A stretch of DNA of 64,000 nt, taken from positions 3,335,524 through 3,399,523 of the forward strand of contig WMCF01000059.1 in the NCBI GenBank assembly GCA_009792885.1. The letters run 5' to 3'. Numbering within the stretch: the first letter of the stretch is position 1; each line of letters starts with the position of its first letter. Under the pieces are notes generated by a model. That model saw only the letters and a list, made by a program, of their open reading frames with translations. It was not told where the DNA came from and made no database searches. The DNA is from Eremophila alpestris peregrina. Its lineage: Eukaryota > Chordata > Aves > Passeriformes > Alaudidae. Positions 13,601 through 21,900 of the stretch are shown piece by piece. The translations under genes were made by a program, and so were the position numbers.

Positions 13601-14495
13601 GGTACGAGAGCGGGAGCTGCCCGGCTCCCAGGGCCGGGGCTCCCGCAGTCCCGCCGGGAGGCACTGCCCTTCCAGGACCTCGGCACTGCCCGTCCAGGGC
13701 ACCGCACTGCCCGTCCAGGGCACCTCATTACCAGTGCAGGGCACCGCACTGCCCTTCCAGGACCTCGGCACTGCCCGTCCAGGGCCTGTCTCTTATACAC
13801 ATCTAGATGTGTATAAGAGACAGCTATAGGGCACCTCACTGACCGTCCAGGGCACAGCACTGCCCATCCAGGGCCCCAGCACTGGCTGCTGACCACTGGC
13901 AGAGCTCCGGCCGGAGAGGCCAAGGGGCTGCCGGACCCTTCCCCAGGGCGTGCTCCGGCTGTGGCCCCGAGCATCCCACTCGGCTCTGGGGATGCGGGGA
14001 ACAAACGCTGCGGTTTGCCTGGGCCTGCACCCCACACTGTACCCGCGGCTGCATCCCGCACTCCCAGCCCGCACCCCACACTGTATCCACGGCTGCATCC
14101 CGCATCCCCAGCCTGCATCCCCTCCCCAAAGGCATTTTCAGGCTGGGGTGCGACAGGGCGGAGACGTTCTGAGAAATACCCAAGGGGTGCAATGGGGACA
14201 TGCAATGGGGGTGCAATAGGAGTGCAGTGGGGATACAATAGGGTGCAATGGGATGCAATAGGGGTGCAGTGGGGGATGCAGTAGGGGTGCGATGGAGGAT
14301 CCAAGGGTGAAGCCCTGGGGTGGGCCCGTGACCCCTCGGGGATGGGGCGATGCGGGGCGTCCCCGGGCTCACCGCGATAACGTTGACGAAGGTGGTCTTG
14401 CCCGAGTACTGCAGCCCCACCAGGGTCAGCTCCATCTCCTCCTTCCAGAACAGCGCCCGGAACCAGTCCAGCAGCTTGTTGAAGAGCGCCAGCAT
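1613..14495 (-). CDS. ARL8A: ADP-ribosylation factor-like GTPase 8A (complete, 7 coding exons)
   Basis: ARL8A is an Arf-like small GTPase of the lysosome surface. In its GTP form it recruits effectors that link lysosomes to kinesin. Coding exons, 5' to 3' on the minus strand: 14495-14373, 7139-7059, 6117-6044, 3875-3782, 2642-2575, 1850-1780, 1662-1613. All have AG/GT borders and matching phase, and sum to 561 nt (186 residues plus stop), the normal ARL8 length. Visible features: amphipathic N-terminus (MLALFNKLLDWF), P-loop GLQYSGKT (27-34), DIGGQ (71-75, switch II Gln75), NKRD (130-133) and the SCK/CKEKDN guanine-base region. The start ATG sits in a good Kozak context (GCACC before ATG). 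A, not B: the residues that separate the paralogs (NKLL near the start, GQFNED, KITKG, GVSAIV, GALDEKE) follow ARL8A. Residue 2 is Leu, as in ARL8B. The frame upstream of the ATG stays open, but the conserved N-terminus fixes the start. Intron 1 is about 7.2 kb. Confidence 0.97.
5580..5900 (+). mobile_element. CR1 LINE 3' fragment
   Basis: It shows the standard CR1 3'-end landmarks in order: a GGTTTAGGTTGGATATT block, TTCTTCCCT, CACCATCCCTGGAGGT, GGTTGGACTTAATGATCTTA and a terminal ATGATTCCATGAT repeat. It is 5'-truncated and lies in ARL8A intron 3. Base divergence from the consensus suggests an old copy. Confidence 0.88.
5938..6030. repeat. Degenerate GTGGCAGCAGGG tandem repeat
   Basis: Imperfect repeats of a GGCAGCAGGG/GTGGCAG unit. 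They end a few bases before the splice donor of ARL8A exon 3 (minus strand). Confidence 0.6.
6783..6945 (+). mobile_element. CR1 LINE 3' fragment
   Basis: Matches the CR1 3' end from GGTGGAATCACAATCCCTGG through ATGGATGTGGCACTTGGGA, GTTAGACTCGATCTTAAAGG and a decayed terminal repeat. It lies in ARL8A intron 2 (between coding exons 2 and 3) and is 5'-truncated. Confidence 0.82.
7370..7610 (+). mobile_element. Possible ERV LTR remnant
   Basis: The segment with TTGTACACTTTTGTTATTAG and CTTATCTCAACCCGTGATCT resembles the R/U5 end of avian class III (ERVL-like) LTRs as I remember them. There is no internal coding region and no clean TG...CA termini. It lies in ARL8A intron 1. Confidence 0.4.
9968..10140 (+). 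mobile_element. CR1 LINE 3' fragment
   Basis: Contains GGCTCTGGCACAGGTTGCCC, CTAGTGGAAGGTGTCCCTG and CCCCTTCAAACCCAAACCA, which are 3'-end blocks of a CR1 subfamily. It is truncated at the 5' end and sits in ARL8A intron 1, just after a short A/T-rich run. Confidence 0.8.
10775..11345 (-). mobile_element. CR1 LINE fragment, antisense
   Basis: In reverse complement this is a longer CR1 3' part, covering the end of the reverse-transcriptase ORF and the 3' UTR. Antisense landmarks are GTCAGGTTGGAAGGACC, GAAAGAAGTTCTTCCTCATG, CATCAGTTTCTGCCCATTCC and CATGAGAGAGATGCTCCAG. It carries many substitutions and no usable ORF. It is in ARL8A intron 1, in the same orientation as the gene. Confidence 0.85.
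13655..13885. repeat. 21-bp minisatellite CACTGCCCGTCCAGGGCACCG
   Basis: About ten imperfect 21-bp units (core ACTGCCCGTCCAGGGCACC, with TTCCAGGACCTC variants) lie in tandem in ARL8A intron 1. The array is interrupted at 13786-13823 by an adapter sequence, so its true length and continuity are unknown. Confidence 0.85.
13786..13823. other. Nextera/Tn5 mosaic-end junction adapter (sequencing artefact)
   Basis: The 38 bases are two 19-bp Tn5 mosaic ends joined head to head: CTGTCTCTTATACACATCT followed directly by its reverse complement. This is the synthetic junction sequence left in Nextera mate-pair libraries. It is not bird DNA. It sits inside the 21-bp minisatellite, so the assembly on the two sides may be wrongly joined. 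It creates false peptide strings (for example SYTHLDVYKRQ) in open frames crossing it. Confidence 0.98.
14028..14122. repeat. Two-copy ~45-bp tandem repeat
   Basis: A unit containing CACCCCACACTGTA, then CGGCTGCATCCCGCA and CCCAGCC, occurs twice with a partial third start. It is in ARL8A intron 1, close to exon 1. Confidence 0.65.
14185..14297. repeat. GGGGTGCAATG-type minisatellite
   Basis: About ten imperfect units of 10-12 bp (GGGGTGCAATG, GGGGATGCAGT, AGGAGTGCAGT) in tandem, ending about 75 bp from the ARL8A exon 1 donor. Confidence 0.75.
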
Positions 14496-14504
14496 GGTGC
14501 CGGC

Positions 14505-14665
14505 CGGGCCGGGCCGCGCTGAGCGGGGCAGAGTTGAACCGAGCGGAGCCGGGCCGGGCCGAGCCGAGAGGAACCGGGCCGGGCCGGGCCGAGCCGAGCC
14601 GAGCCGAGCGGGGCCGAGCCGAGCCGAGCGGGGCCGGGCAGGGCAGGGCCGAGAGAGGCCGAGTG
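14505..14665. repeat. (GGGCC/GAGCC)n pentamer repeat upstream of the ARL8A start codon
   Basis: Long runs of GGGCC and GAGCC pentamers with few interruptions begin about 10 bp upstream of the ARL8A start codon. They probably belong to the 5' UTR. A pentamer repeat without stop triplets explains why frames remain open here on both strands. Confidence 0.8.
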
Positions 14666-15229
14666 GAGCAGAGCGAGGCCGAGTCGGGGCGGGGCCAGTC
14701 GGGGTGGAGCCGGGCAGGGCGAGCGGAGACAGGGGATGCCGATCGGGGCCGAGCGGTGCCGATGAAGGCCGAGCGGTGCCGAGCGGCGTCGAGCGGTGCC
14801 GATGGAGGCCGAGCCGCCGCCGCCCGCCGGTATTGTCCGCGCGCCGCGGGCCCTGCTGCCGCACCGCCGTGCCGGGTGGGGCCCGCGCGCCGCCTGCGCC
14901 CGCCCCGCTGCCGCGCCCCCTGCCGGCCCGGAGGACCCGCCGCACCGCGCACCGTACAGCCGGCCCGGCCCAGCCCAGCCCGGTCCGGGACAGCCCGGAC
15001 ACCTGGAATAGCCCGTACCCCTGCCCTGGTCACTCCCGGCAGCATGAGGGACGGGGGAATGCGCCCTCGTAGCACTGCACCCCACAGCCCTGTGCCCCAA
15101 CACCCCTGCACCCCCTGCACCCAGAGCCTTCCTGCTGCCTTCCCCCCGTGCCCCCTGCACTTGCTGCACACCCCAATGTCCCTGCAGCCTGCCCTCCTGC
15201 GCTTCCAGCACCTCTTCACCGGGTGCCCT

Positions 15230-16017
15230 TTGTAATAAATAAAAGGACCATAGCTGAATAACCACAGTGGGTAACAAGTTGTGTTTGGAGCCTGCGAGCT
15301 CCCCGTTAATAGTTTGTTGAATTCCCTGTTAGAGCCTGCGAGCTCCTTTGCCAGCATTCTGTAAACCCTCCTGTTAAACTGTAAACCCCAATTCTGCTCA
15401 ATTGTACCCCTAAAGCCTTTCCCTACTGGTCTCCCCCAGTTGTAAACTCCTTTCCCTAGTCCTAGTTTCTTATCCTAATGTCCCCTATCCCTTAATAGTC
15501 CCTCCTCACCTGTCACGGCCGCCGCTCCCGCCATTTGGACCCCCTCAGCCGCTTGCCGCCATGCTCCGGGCCGGGGCTGCTGTCAACATGCAGATGTCCC
15601 TCCCACCCATGACTCCGCCTCACCACCTCTTGCTGCCCGTCGACGAGAAGGCGACACCCCTATACAAATTAGGGCGCCCAGAGCCCCCTGGGACAGGGAC
15701 AGCGGATAAATCATCAATTTCCACCAAAATGCTTTATGGCCCGGCAGACTAAATACTGTAGCATCTAGAGGACTACTTAGAGACTCTTGCTGCGAGCCAG
15801 CCGGACTCGACCTGACCTCAAAACTGGCTAATAACAGACACCCCTGGACTCTAACGATCCTAATTGAGTTCCTGGGACTGCCGTCGTGGACGAACTCCCG
15901 GCGTCGCAGCGATACGTGCAGTACGGCTGAAGAGGTCCACTCCCCTTGGCGAAAGCGGCGGCGCAGGCTATTCCCTTAAGGACACCCCTTTTTCAATAAA
16001 GACTTACAAAGGAGTAT
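15230..16017 (+). mobile_element. ERV LTR-like fragment with polyadenylation signal
   Basis: A non-coding, promoter-like block runs between the ARL8A CpG island and a second LTR-like block. It has a duplicated 14-bp element AGCCTGCGAGCTCC (15289-15302 and 15333-15346), a TATA-like CTATACAAATTA (about 15660) and AATAAA at 15995-16000 followed by a short tail. This U3-R-U5 layout suggests a solo LTR. No gag, pol or env frame, primer-binding site or target duplication was recognised, and the ends are approximate. Confidence 0.45.
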
Positions 16018-16710
16018 CACTTCTCCTGCCCATATTTATTTCACCCAGCACCCCCACCTCCCTCACCCCCGGAGTCCCAGTGACCCCCGTGCTGGTCACT
16101 TGCTCCCAGCACCGGCACGGACACGCCCTGCACCCTTTGCTCTTTATGGACTGGGTGAAGCAGTTTTTTGTTGGGGTTTGTATTCGAATGTTCTCTATAA
16201 TGGATTTACCCAACTCCCCCGTGTTCCCTTTATGGTTATGGTTCCTTTTGGGTTCGCCCCCCCTGTCGATCACATCCATCCTCCTCCCACTGTCACCACT
16301 TCCTGTTCTCTCTCTCTCCTCGTGTTGCTCGCCCTGTCTGTCACCCTGTAGCCCTGCCCTGAATTCCAGAAGCATCCTTTGAGGGCTGTGACTAATTGGG
16401 CCTGTCCCCTGGGCCCGTCCCCAAAACCCCTGTTAGTGGTCCCTTGTTATTGTCAGTTATGTCACTGTATGCTTTCACTGGTTGTTTGTGCCATATGTAA
16501 GCCGGTGTCAGGAGTTCCTCGAGGCTCTGGAAGGCTGGCACACGCAGAGAATAAACTATCTGTATAGCCCCACTCCGGAGTCCCTCCTTATCGACACAGC
16601 TACTGTAGCAAAAGAGACTTCTCAGGGCCTGGCGGAGTTCTCCGGACCTGCACTGATAAAGTAGCAGCCGCGAGCAGCTAGCCGGGGCCTTGGGGGCACG
16701 GACTGCTACA
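16018..16710 (+). mobile_element. Second ERV LTR-like fragment
   Basis: A U3-like region with a T-rich stretch and CTATAATGG (about 16195) is followed by AATAAA at 16550-16555. The block ends in GGACTGCTACA, the kind of CA terminus expected of an LTR whose start reads TGTAGCA. TGTAGCA does occur twice, at 15757 and 16604, so this could be one long element or two nested ones. No retroviral coding sequence remains. Confidence 0.45.
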
Positions 16711-18129
16711 GTTTCTCAAGACACTCAGGACACAACCAGAGCAGATCAAACCCTGCTGCACCCCTGACATGATGGGGTTTGGCAATGACACGGGATGGTT
16801 CAGCACAGCCCCAGCACTGCTCAGGGAGTCAGTGCATAGAGGATGGAGAGAACTCACACAGTGGCCAGGTAAGTGTGGAACAGATGGAGCTGGTAGAAAC
16901 TGAGATCAAAAGGCAGGAAACCTGCTTAACTGATCGTAATCTGCATCAGACAGATGAGCTGGAAAAGCTCCCAGGACCTGTTGGGGAACCTGGGAGGAGG
17001 TGACAACAGCCCTGGCCCAGCTGTGATCCTGGTGCTCCTGCATGCCTTGGGAGAGCCTCGTGCAGCCCTTGGCCTGAGCCTGCACTAAGAACTCTCCTCT
17101 GGACAGCAAACTGAAAGCATGAGGAAAATGGTCTGTGTCCTGCTGTCCAGGGAGTGCAGGAGAACTGTCCAGGGGCAGTTTGTAAGTCTTCAACTTCTCC
17201 TGCCTGATGGCAGTGGGTGAGGAGGGGGATGCTGAATAAAGCCTGTCTCACAACTCAAACCTCTATCAGTGTCTCCAGACACATCATTAAAGGCAGCAGT
17301 TTTACACCAAATTACCTGAGAAGGCAAAGTCCTGAACCATGCATTGACCTGCAGGGAGCTTGCAGAAGCTCCACAGCCTCTCCATGTGCCTGAGCATCGT
17401 GCAGGACTCACACAGAGAACACAATTCCCCCCCAAAGCAGCTGGCTGGGCAGGCTGGGGCATGAGGAAGGGCTGACCTGGCACTAGGAATAGGAGGGTTT
17501 CTCTGCCAGGATGATTGAAATGCAGTAGATGAAAGGACATTACTTGAGATCTGTTCCTTTTCCTGCTGCTGAGCCAGGAAGAGGATTTGTTCCTGGTGCC
17601 AGGGGAGGGAAGTGGACAGGGAAGACCATTGGGCTGCATTTTGGGGACCCATGGAGTGGTGAAGGTCATGCTCATAGCCCTGAGCTGGGGAGATCAGGGA
17701 GCCCAGGCAAGCTCAGCCTCATTCAGCTGGAAGATTGACCCTTTTCCCCCTCACATCTCACAGTGGGCCATGTCAGGGCTGATGACATGAGTGGGCACAG
17801 ACTGGCAGATCCCATCTCCTTCCCAGCCCTCACTGCCCAAGTTGGTGTCAGATGTCCATTGGTCAAGGGCAGCTTTTAATATCTTCATAGTAATTCAAAA
17901 TACTTCACAGAATATTTCCATCTCCATGCTTTACAACAAAATGTTTTTCCATCTTCTATTTTTTCCCCCTGGATTTATCAGTTAAAAAGACAACCTCATA
18001 AAACCCAAACATTATTTTGTTCTGATTTCAGAAAAAAAAAAAACCCTCCAAGAATTCAAAATCCCCACCCTCATGTAACAGAAGGCAATTGGGAACACAT
18101 CACTTGCAAACTGCACGTGGGAATCTCTC
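16711..18129. other. Intergenic, no gene seen; AT-rich patch near 17870-18060
   Basis: Neither strand contains a recognisable exon, repeat or RNA gene. An AT-rich patch at about 17870-18060 ends in a run of A residues (about 18030). Confidence 0.5.
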
Positions 18130-18363
18130 CTGCTAGGGAGAGGGGAGGTTGGGCTGGATATTGGGGAAAATTCCTTCCCTGAAGGGGTGGTTGGGCCCTG
18201 GCAAAGGCTGCCCAGGAAGGAGGTGGACTCACCATCCCTGGAGGTGTTCCAGAAACAACTGGCAATTCATGATACAGTTTAGTGGGCACAGTGGGGTTTG
18301 TTCAGAGGCTGGACTCAGTATCTTGGAGGTCTTTTCCAACCTTAATTCTATGATTCTACTCTA
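18130..18363 (+). mobile_element. CR1 LINE 3' end
   Basis: A clear CR1 3' terminus: GGCTGGATATTGGGGAAAAT, GGCAAAGGCTGCCCAGGA, CACCATCCCTGGAGGTGTTC, CTTTTCCAACCTTAATTC and a final repeated ATTCTATGATTCTA. It lies just past the likely 3' end of PTPN7. Confidence 0.92.
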
Positions 18364-18538
18364 AGGCTGTTGAGAAGGTGTTGGCTGAAGGTGGAGAGGA
18401 AAGCAAGCTGTGGAACGCTGTTAGCCACTGTGCACCAAGCCATCAAGGTGTGTCTTTAGCAAGAAGAGCTTTGTGGTGCATGTTTGGAGCATGCCCAGCC
18501 CTGCCCACAAAGGATGCACAGCCAGGAGAGAGGCTCTG

Positions 18539-18544
18539 TTTATT
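18539..18544 (-). terminator. PTPN7: Candidate PTPN7 polyadenylation signal
   Basis: TTTATT on the plus strand reads AATAAA on the minus strand, about 400 bp after the PTPN7 stop codon. It is the only canonical hexamer I noticed between the stop codon and the CR1 end, so a short 3' UTR of about 0.4 kb is a reasonable guess. Confidence 0.45.
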
Positions 18545-18944
18545 TCAGGGTCATTCCACCAGCCCTGTGTCTGACAGGGTGAGCATTTGTGTGCAGCTGA
18601 AAGGCAAACTGTGCTCCTGGCATCTGCCAGCTGCAGCTCCTCCTCACAGCTTGCTCTTCTGCTTCAGGATCTTGTACCTCTCAAAAGCCAGAGCTTCTTT
18701 CCACGGGTGAAATCTGCCCTGAGCCAGCAGCAGTGGCCACCTGGAGCACCCACTGCACCACCTCACCTTGTTCATCCCCAGGGTCCACAGCCACACTCCC
18801 CGTGGTTGGCTCATCACCCCCAGGGATGTTCTTGCTGCTGCTCCGTGGCTTGGCAGCATCAGGAGAGGTTCTGGTGAAGGTGTCCCCGAGGCTGGTGCAG
18901 GAGAGGTCAGAGCAGGGAGCCACAAGCCTGGTGGGAGCCCTGCA

Positions 18945-21900
18945 TTAGCAGCCTCCCCCCTCTGGCAGCTGGGAAGCGTAGAGGGCTAGTGTGTGATGGA
19001 GGAACTGGTATTGCTCGCTCGTCTGGATCATCCCTCCTCTGCAAGGGAAAGGCAGGGCCCACTGACACTTCAGCAAACACACAACCCTGTCCCCAGCTCT
19101 CTGCTCCCAGGGCACAAGTATTCCTGCCTCACCCACCATGTCAAGATGCCTCTGAAACAGGCACCAGAGCAGCCCAAAGAATAGAGGGGTTCAGAAGCAC
19201 TGCTGGGCTGTACAAAATGAGATTAGCAACTGACTTGGTGCTAATGTTCACCTCTACTTCTTGAAAAGTAGCTAGGTGGAGTGTTTCTGGATTTAGTGGT
19301 TGAACTGGAAGGGAGGAGCAGATGGCTGCCAGGTTCAAAGCCTCTCCTCTCCTCTCCTCTCCTCTCCTCTCCTCTCCTCTCCTCTCCTCTCCTCTCCTCT
19401 CCTCCTCAGAGCTACAGCAGCTCTGACAGCAGACCCAGCCTAGCACTGGGAATTCTTTGCTCTCTGCACCCCCAGCCACCCTTCTGGCTTCCTCCAGAAC
19501 TAATCCCCCTTGAGGTGCCCCCATCTCTGCCACATCCCTCCCACACCCTGCTCTCAGGCACCCAGCAGGAGCCTCCAGGAGCTGCTACAGCTGCTCTGTA
19601 CCCACCTGTCCATGCGGAGACGGCACACAATGCCGAGGATGTCCACCTCCCCCGTGTGCTGCAGCTGCTGACACCCGATCCTGGTGGCAATGAAGCAGCC
19701 GGTGCGGCCAATGCCTGCGCTGCAGGACAGACACAGCTGTGCTGAGCACCCACTGCATCCCCCCTGCCCACACCTGCACCTTGCTGAGCTGGATGCACTC
19801 CTGGATTGGTTTGCTGGCATTTCTTCCTAGAGGAATGCTGGGGTCCTGGCCCCAGCTGCCAGCCCAAGCTCCTTAGCCAGGCACTAAAAGGCATGGGCTG
19901 GGTCACTCTGCCATGGCAAGGAGCTCTTGCTGTGCTGCAGAGCCCGGCTGAGGCTGCTCTGGAAGCACAAAACCAGTCTGTGCCCGTCCTTGAGCAGTGC
20001 AGGGGGATCTGCAGCCCTGTCCCCTCCCAGCTGGGCTCTAACCCCAGCACCAGCAGTGGTTGGCACTCAGCCTGCAGCAGTGCATGCTGCAGGATCCATG
20101 GGGACAAGTGGGTGCTCTGCTCCATTGTCCCCACATTCACTCAGCAAGGAGAGAAAATAGGCAGAGGCCACCTCCTGCAGGAGGGCTGTCCTGAAACATG
20201 GCTCCACAGCCAAGCCACAGGCCATGCTTGGTGGCACAGGGAGCAGGAATCATGGAATTACAGGATGGGTCAGGTTCAAAGGGACCAACCATGGGGTCAC
20301 CTGGGTCCATCTCCCTGCTCAAGCAGGATCTTCCAGAGCTGGAGCTGTGGGTGTATGGTGGGGCTGGGGGCTAGGTCCCAAATGCAGACCCTTCCTGCTC
20401 CCACCCAGGTGCAGGATGTGCCACACTAATGCCACCACCCTGCTGCCAGGACAGGAGCTGCTGATTGACAGTTCTGCTGTGGGGTGGCTGTGCCCTGGAA
20501 TTTCTGTACCACAATGGGACACATGCATGAGGACTCACAGGGGATCTTCCCCTCAGGCATTTGCAGACCGGCCCCGAGGAGAAGCACAGGCAGGGCTCAG
20601 GTGAGGTGCAAGCTCTTACCTGCAGTGCACCACGATGGGCCCTGGGCTGGCTGCAGTCTGCAGAGCCTCCTCCACCTTGGACACCAGGTGCAGCAGGGGC
20701 TTGGCTGACTCGGGTGTTTGCTGGTCTGGCCAGGAAGGGAAGAGGATGTGTTTGACCTTGCGGCGTTCCTTCCCAAGCTTTTCCAGCACAGAACAGAGAG
20801 AAATGGGCATGTGAGAGCACAGGCCAAATGAAACAGGGAGTTCAGCTCAAGCAGAGGCCAAGCAGCCCGTACCCATCTCAGCCACTCTGCTCCTGAATCC
20901 CTCTTTGAGCCTCTGCCAGACATGAGGGAGAGACCCGTGGGCCAGAGACAATGGATGTGTCCCATCCCAGAGGATGAGAGCAGATGCAGAGTGTTCCAAT
21001 ACTGTCACCAGAGTCCAGGCAAAGCAAGCAAGATCCTTTAGGCTGGTGTCAGCCCAGGGTGACTGCAGAGAGCCCATGGGGCAGATCCCCACAACACAGT
21101 GAAAAAACACTGGGCTGGAGGTGCTGCTCTGCCCAGCTGACCCCTTCTCTGTACTCCAGGGCTGGGTCCTGCTCCCTCCCAGCCTCTCCAGGCAGAGGGG
21201 CTCCACAGGCCCCTCCTCTGGAAGGGGGCTCCTGAGAATCATGAATCCTCCTCTTTCCTGTCACACAGCATTGCCATCTCCCTAGAGATCCCAGGGCACT
21301 GCTGGCTCCCTCTCTGACCCCGGGATGAAGCTCAGACCCACCTGGATGGAGAGGTCCCGGACCACGTACTCCGCAGACTCGCTCACCCCCTGCACGTGAA
21401 TGGTGAAGGGGCCATAGGTGCCCTCCTTCTCGGGCCAGTAGTGGACACATTTCTGGAGAACAAGGCAGGTTTGTGGCTGTGGAGATGCTCAAGGCACCCA
21501 CTGGACATTTGAACTGTGCTTGAGTCAGTGCTCTTGGGAGGGGTCATCACCTTGGGGGCAGTAGGGGAGCAGGGAAGGTGGATGTAGAGTGATACAGAAG
21601 GAAAGCAAAGAAAGGATAGATCCCTCCCCCTGCATCTGCTGCCCTGCATCCTCTCCCATGCCCTGTCCTGGCGTTCAGGCCCCAAGGATGCATATCCCTG
21701 CCCAGCCCAGGAAGCTTCCAGACACTGCAGGACCCAGGGCACAGAGAGGCTGTCAGCTGGGAGAGAAGGGAGCAAGGACATGCCCAGGAAAAAGAGTTTC
21801 CAGTTCTCAGTTTGCTCAGGCAGGTGCTGTTGGCTCCCATCCCAGAAGCAGAAGCAGTGGGCAGCAGTGCCCCTCTGGCCCCAGAGAGCTCTCCCCTGGG

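Larger units (their letters stand above)
13280..15010 (-). promoter_or_regulatory. ARL8A: CpG island over ARL8A exon 1
   Basis: A dense run of CpG and GC-rich sequence surrounds the first coding exon (14373-14495). It is typical of a housekeeping promoter, here for the minus strand. No TATA box is obvious near the start. The transcription start cannot be placed from sequence alone; it should lie right of 14495, probably between 14500 and 15000. Confidence 0.7.

Noticed and set aside
13786..13823. The perfect palindrome as a natural hairpin, transposon end or regulatory site
   Set aside because: Both arms equal the engineered Tn5 mosaic end base for base, so contamination is the simple explanation.
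13537..15357. A 606-codon open frame on the minus strand upstream of and across ARL8A exon 1
   Set aside because: It contains the translated Tn5 adapter, minisatellite and pentamer repeats, and it is not in the frame of ARL8A.
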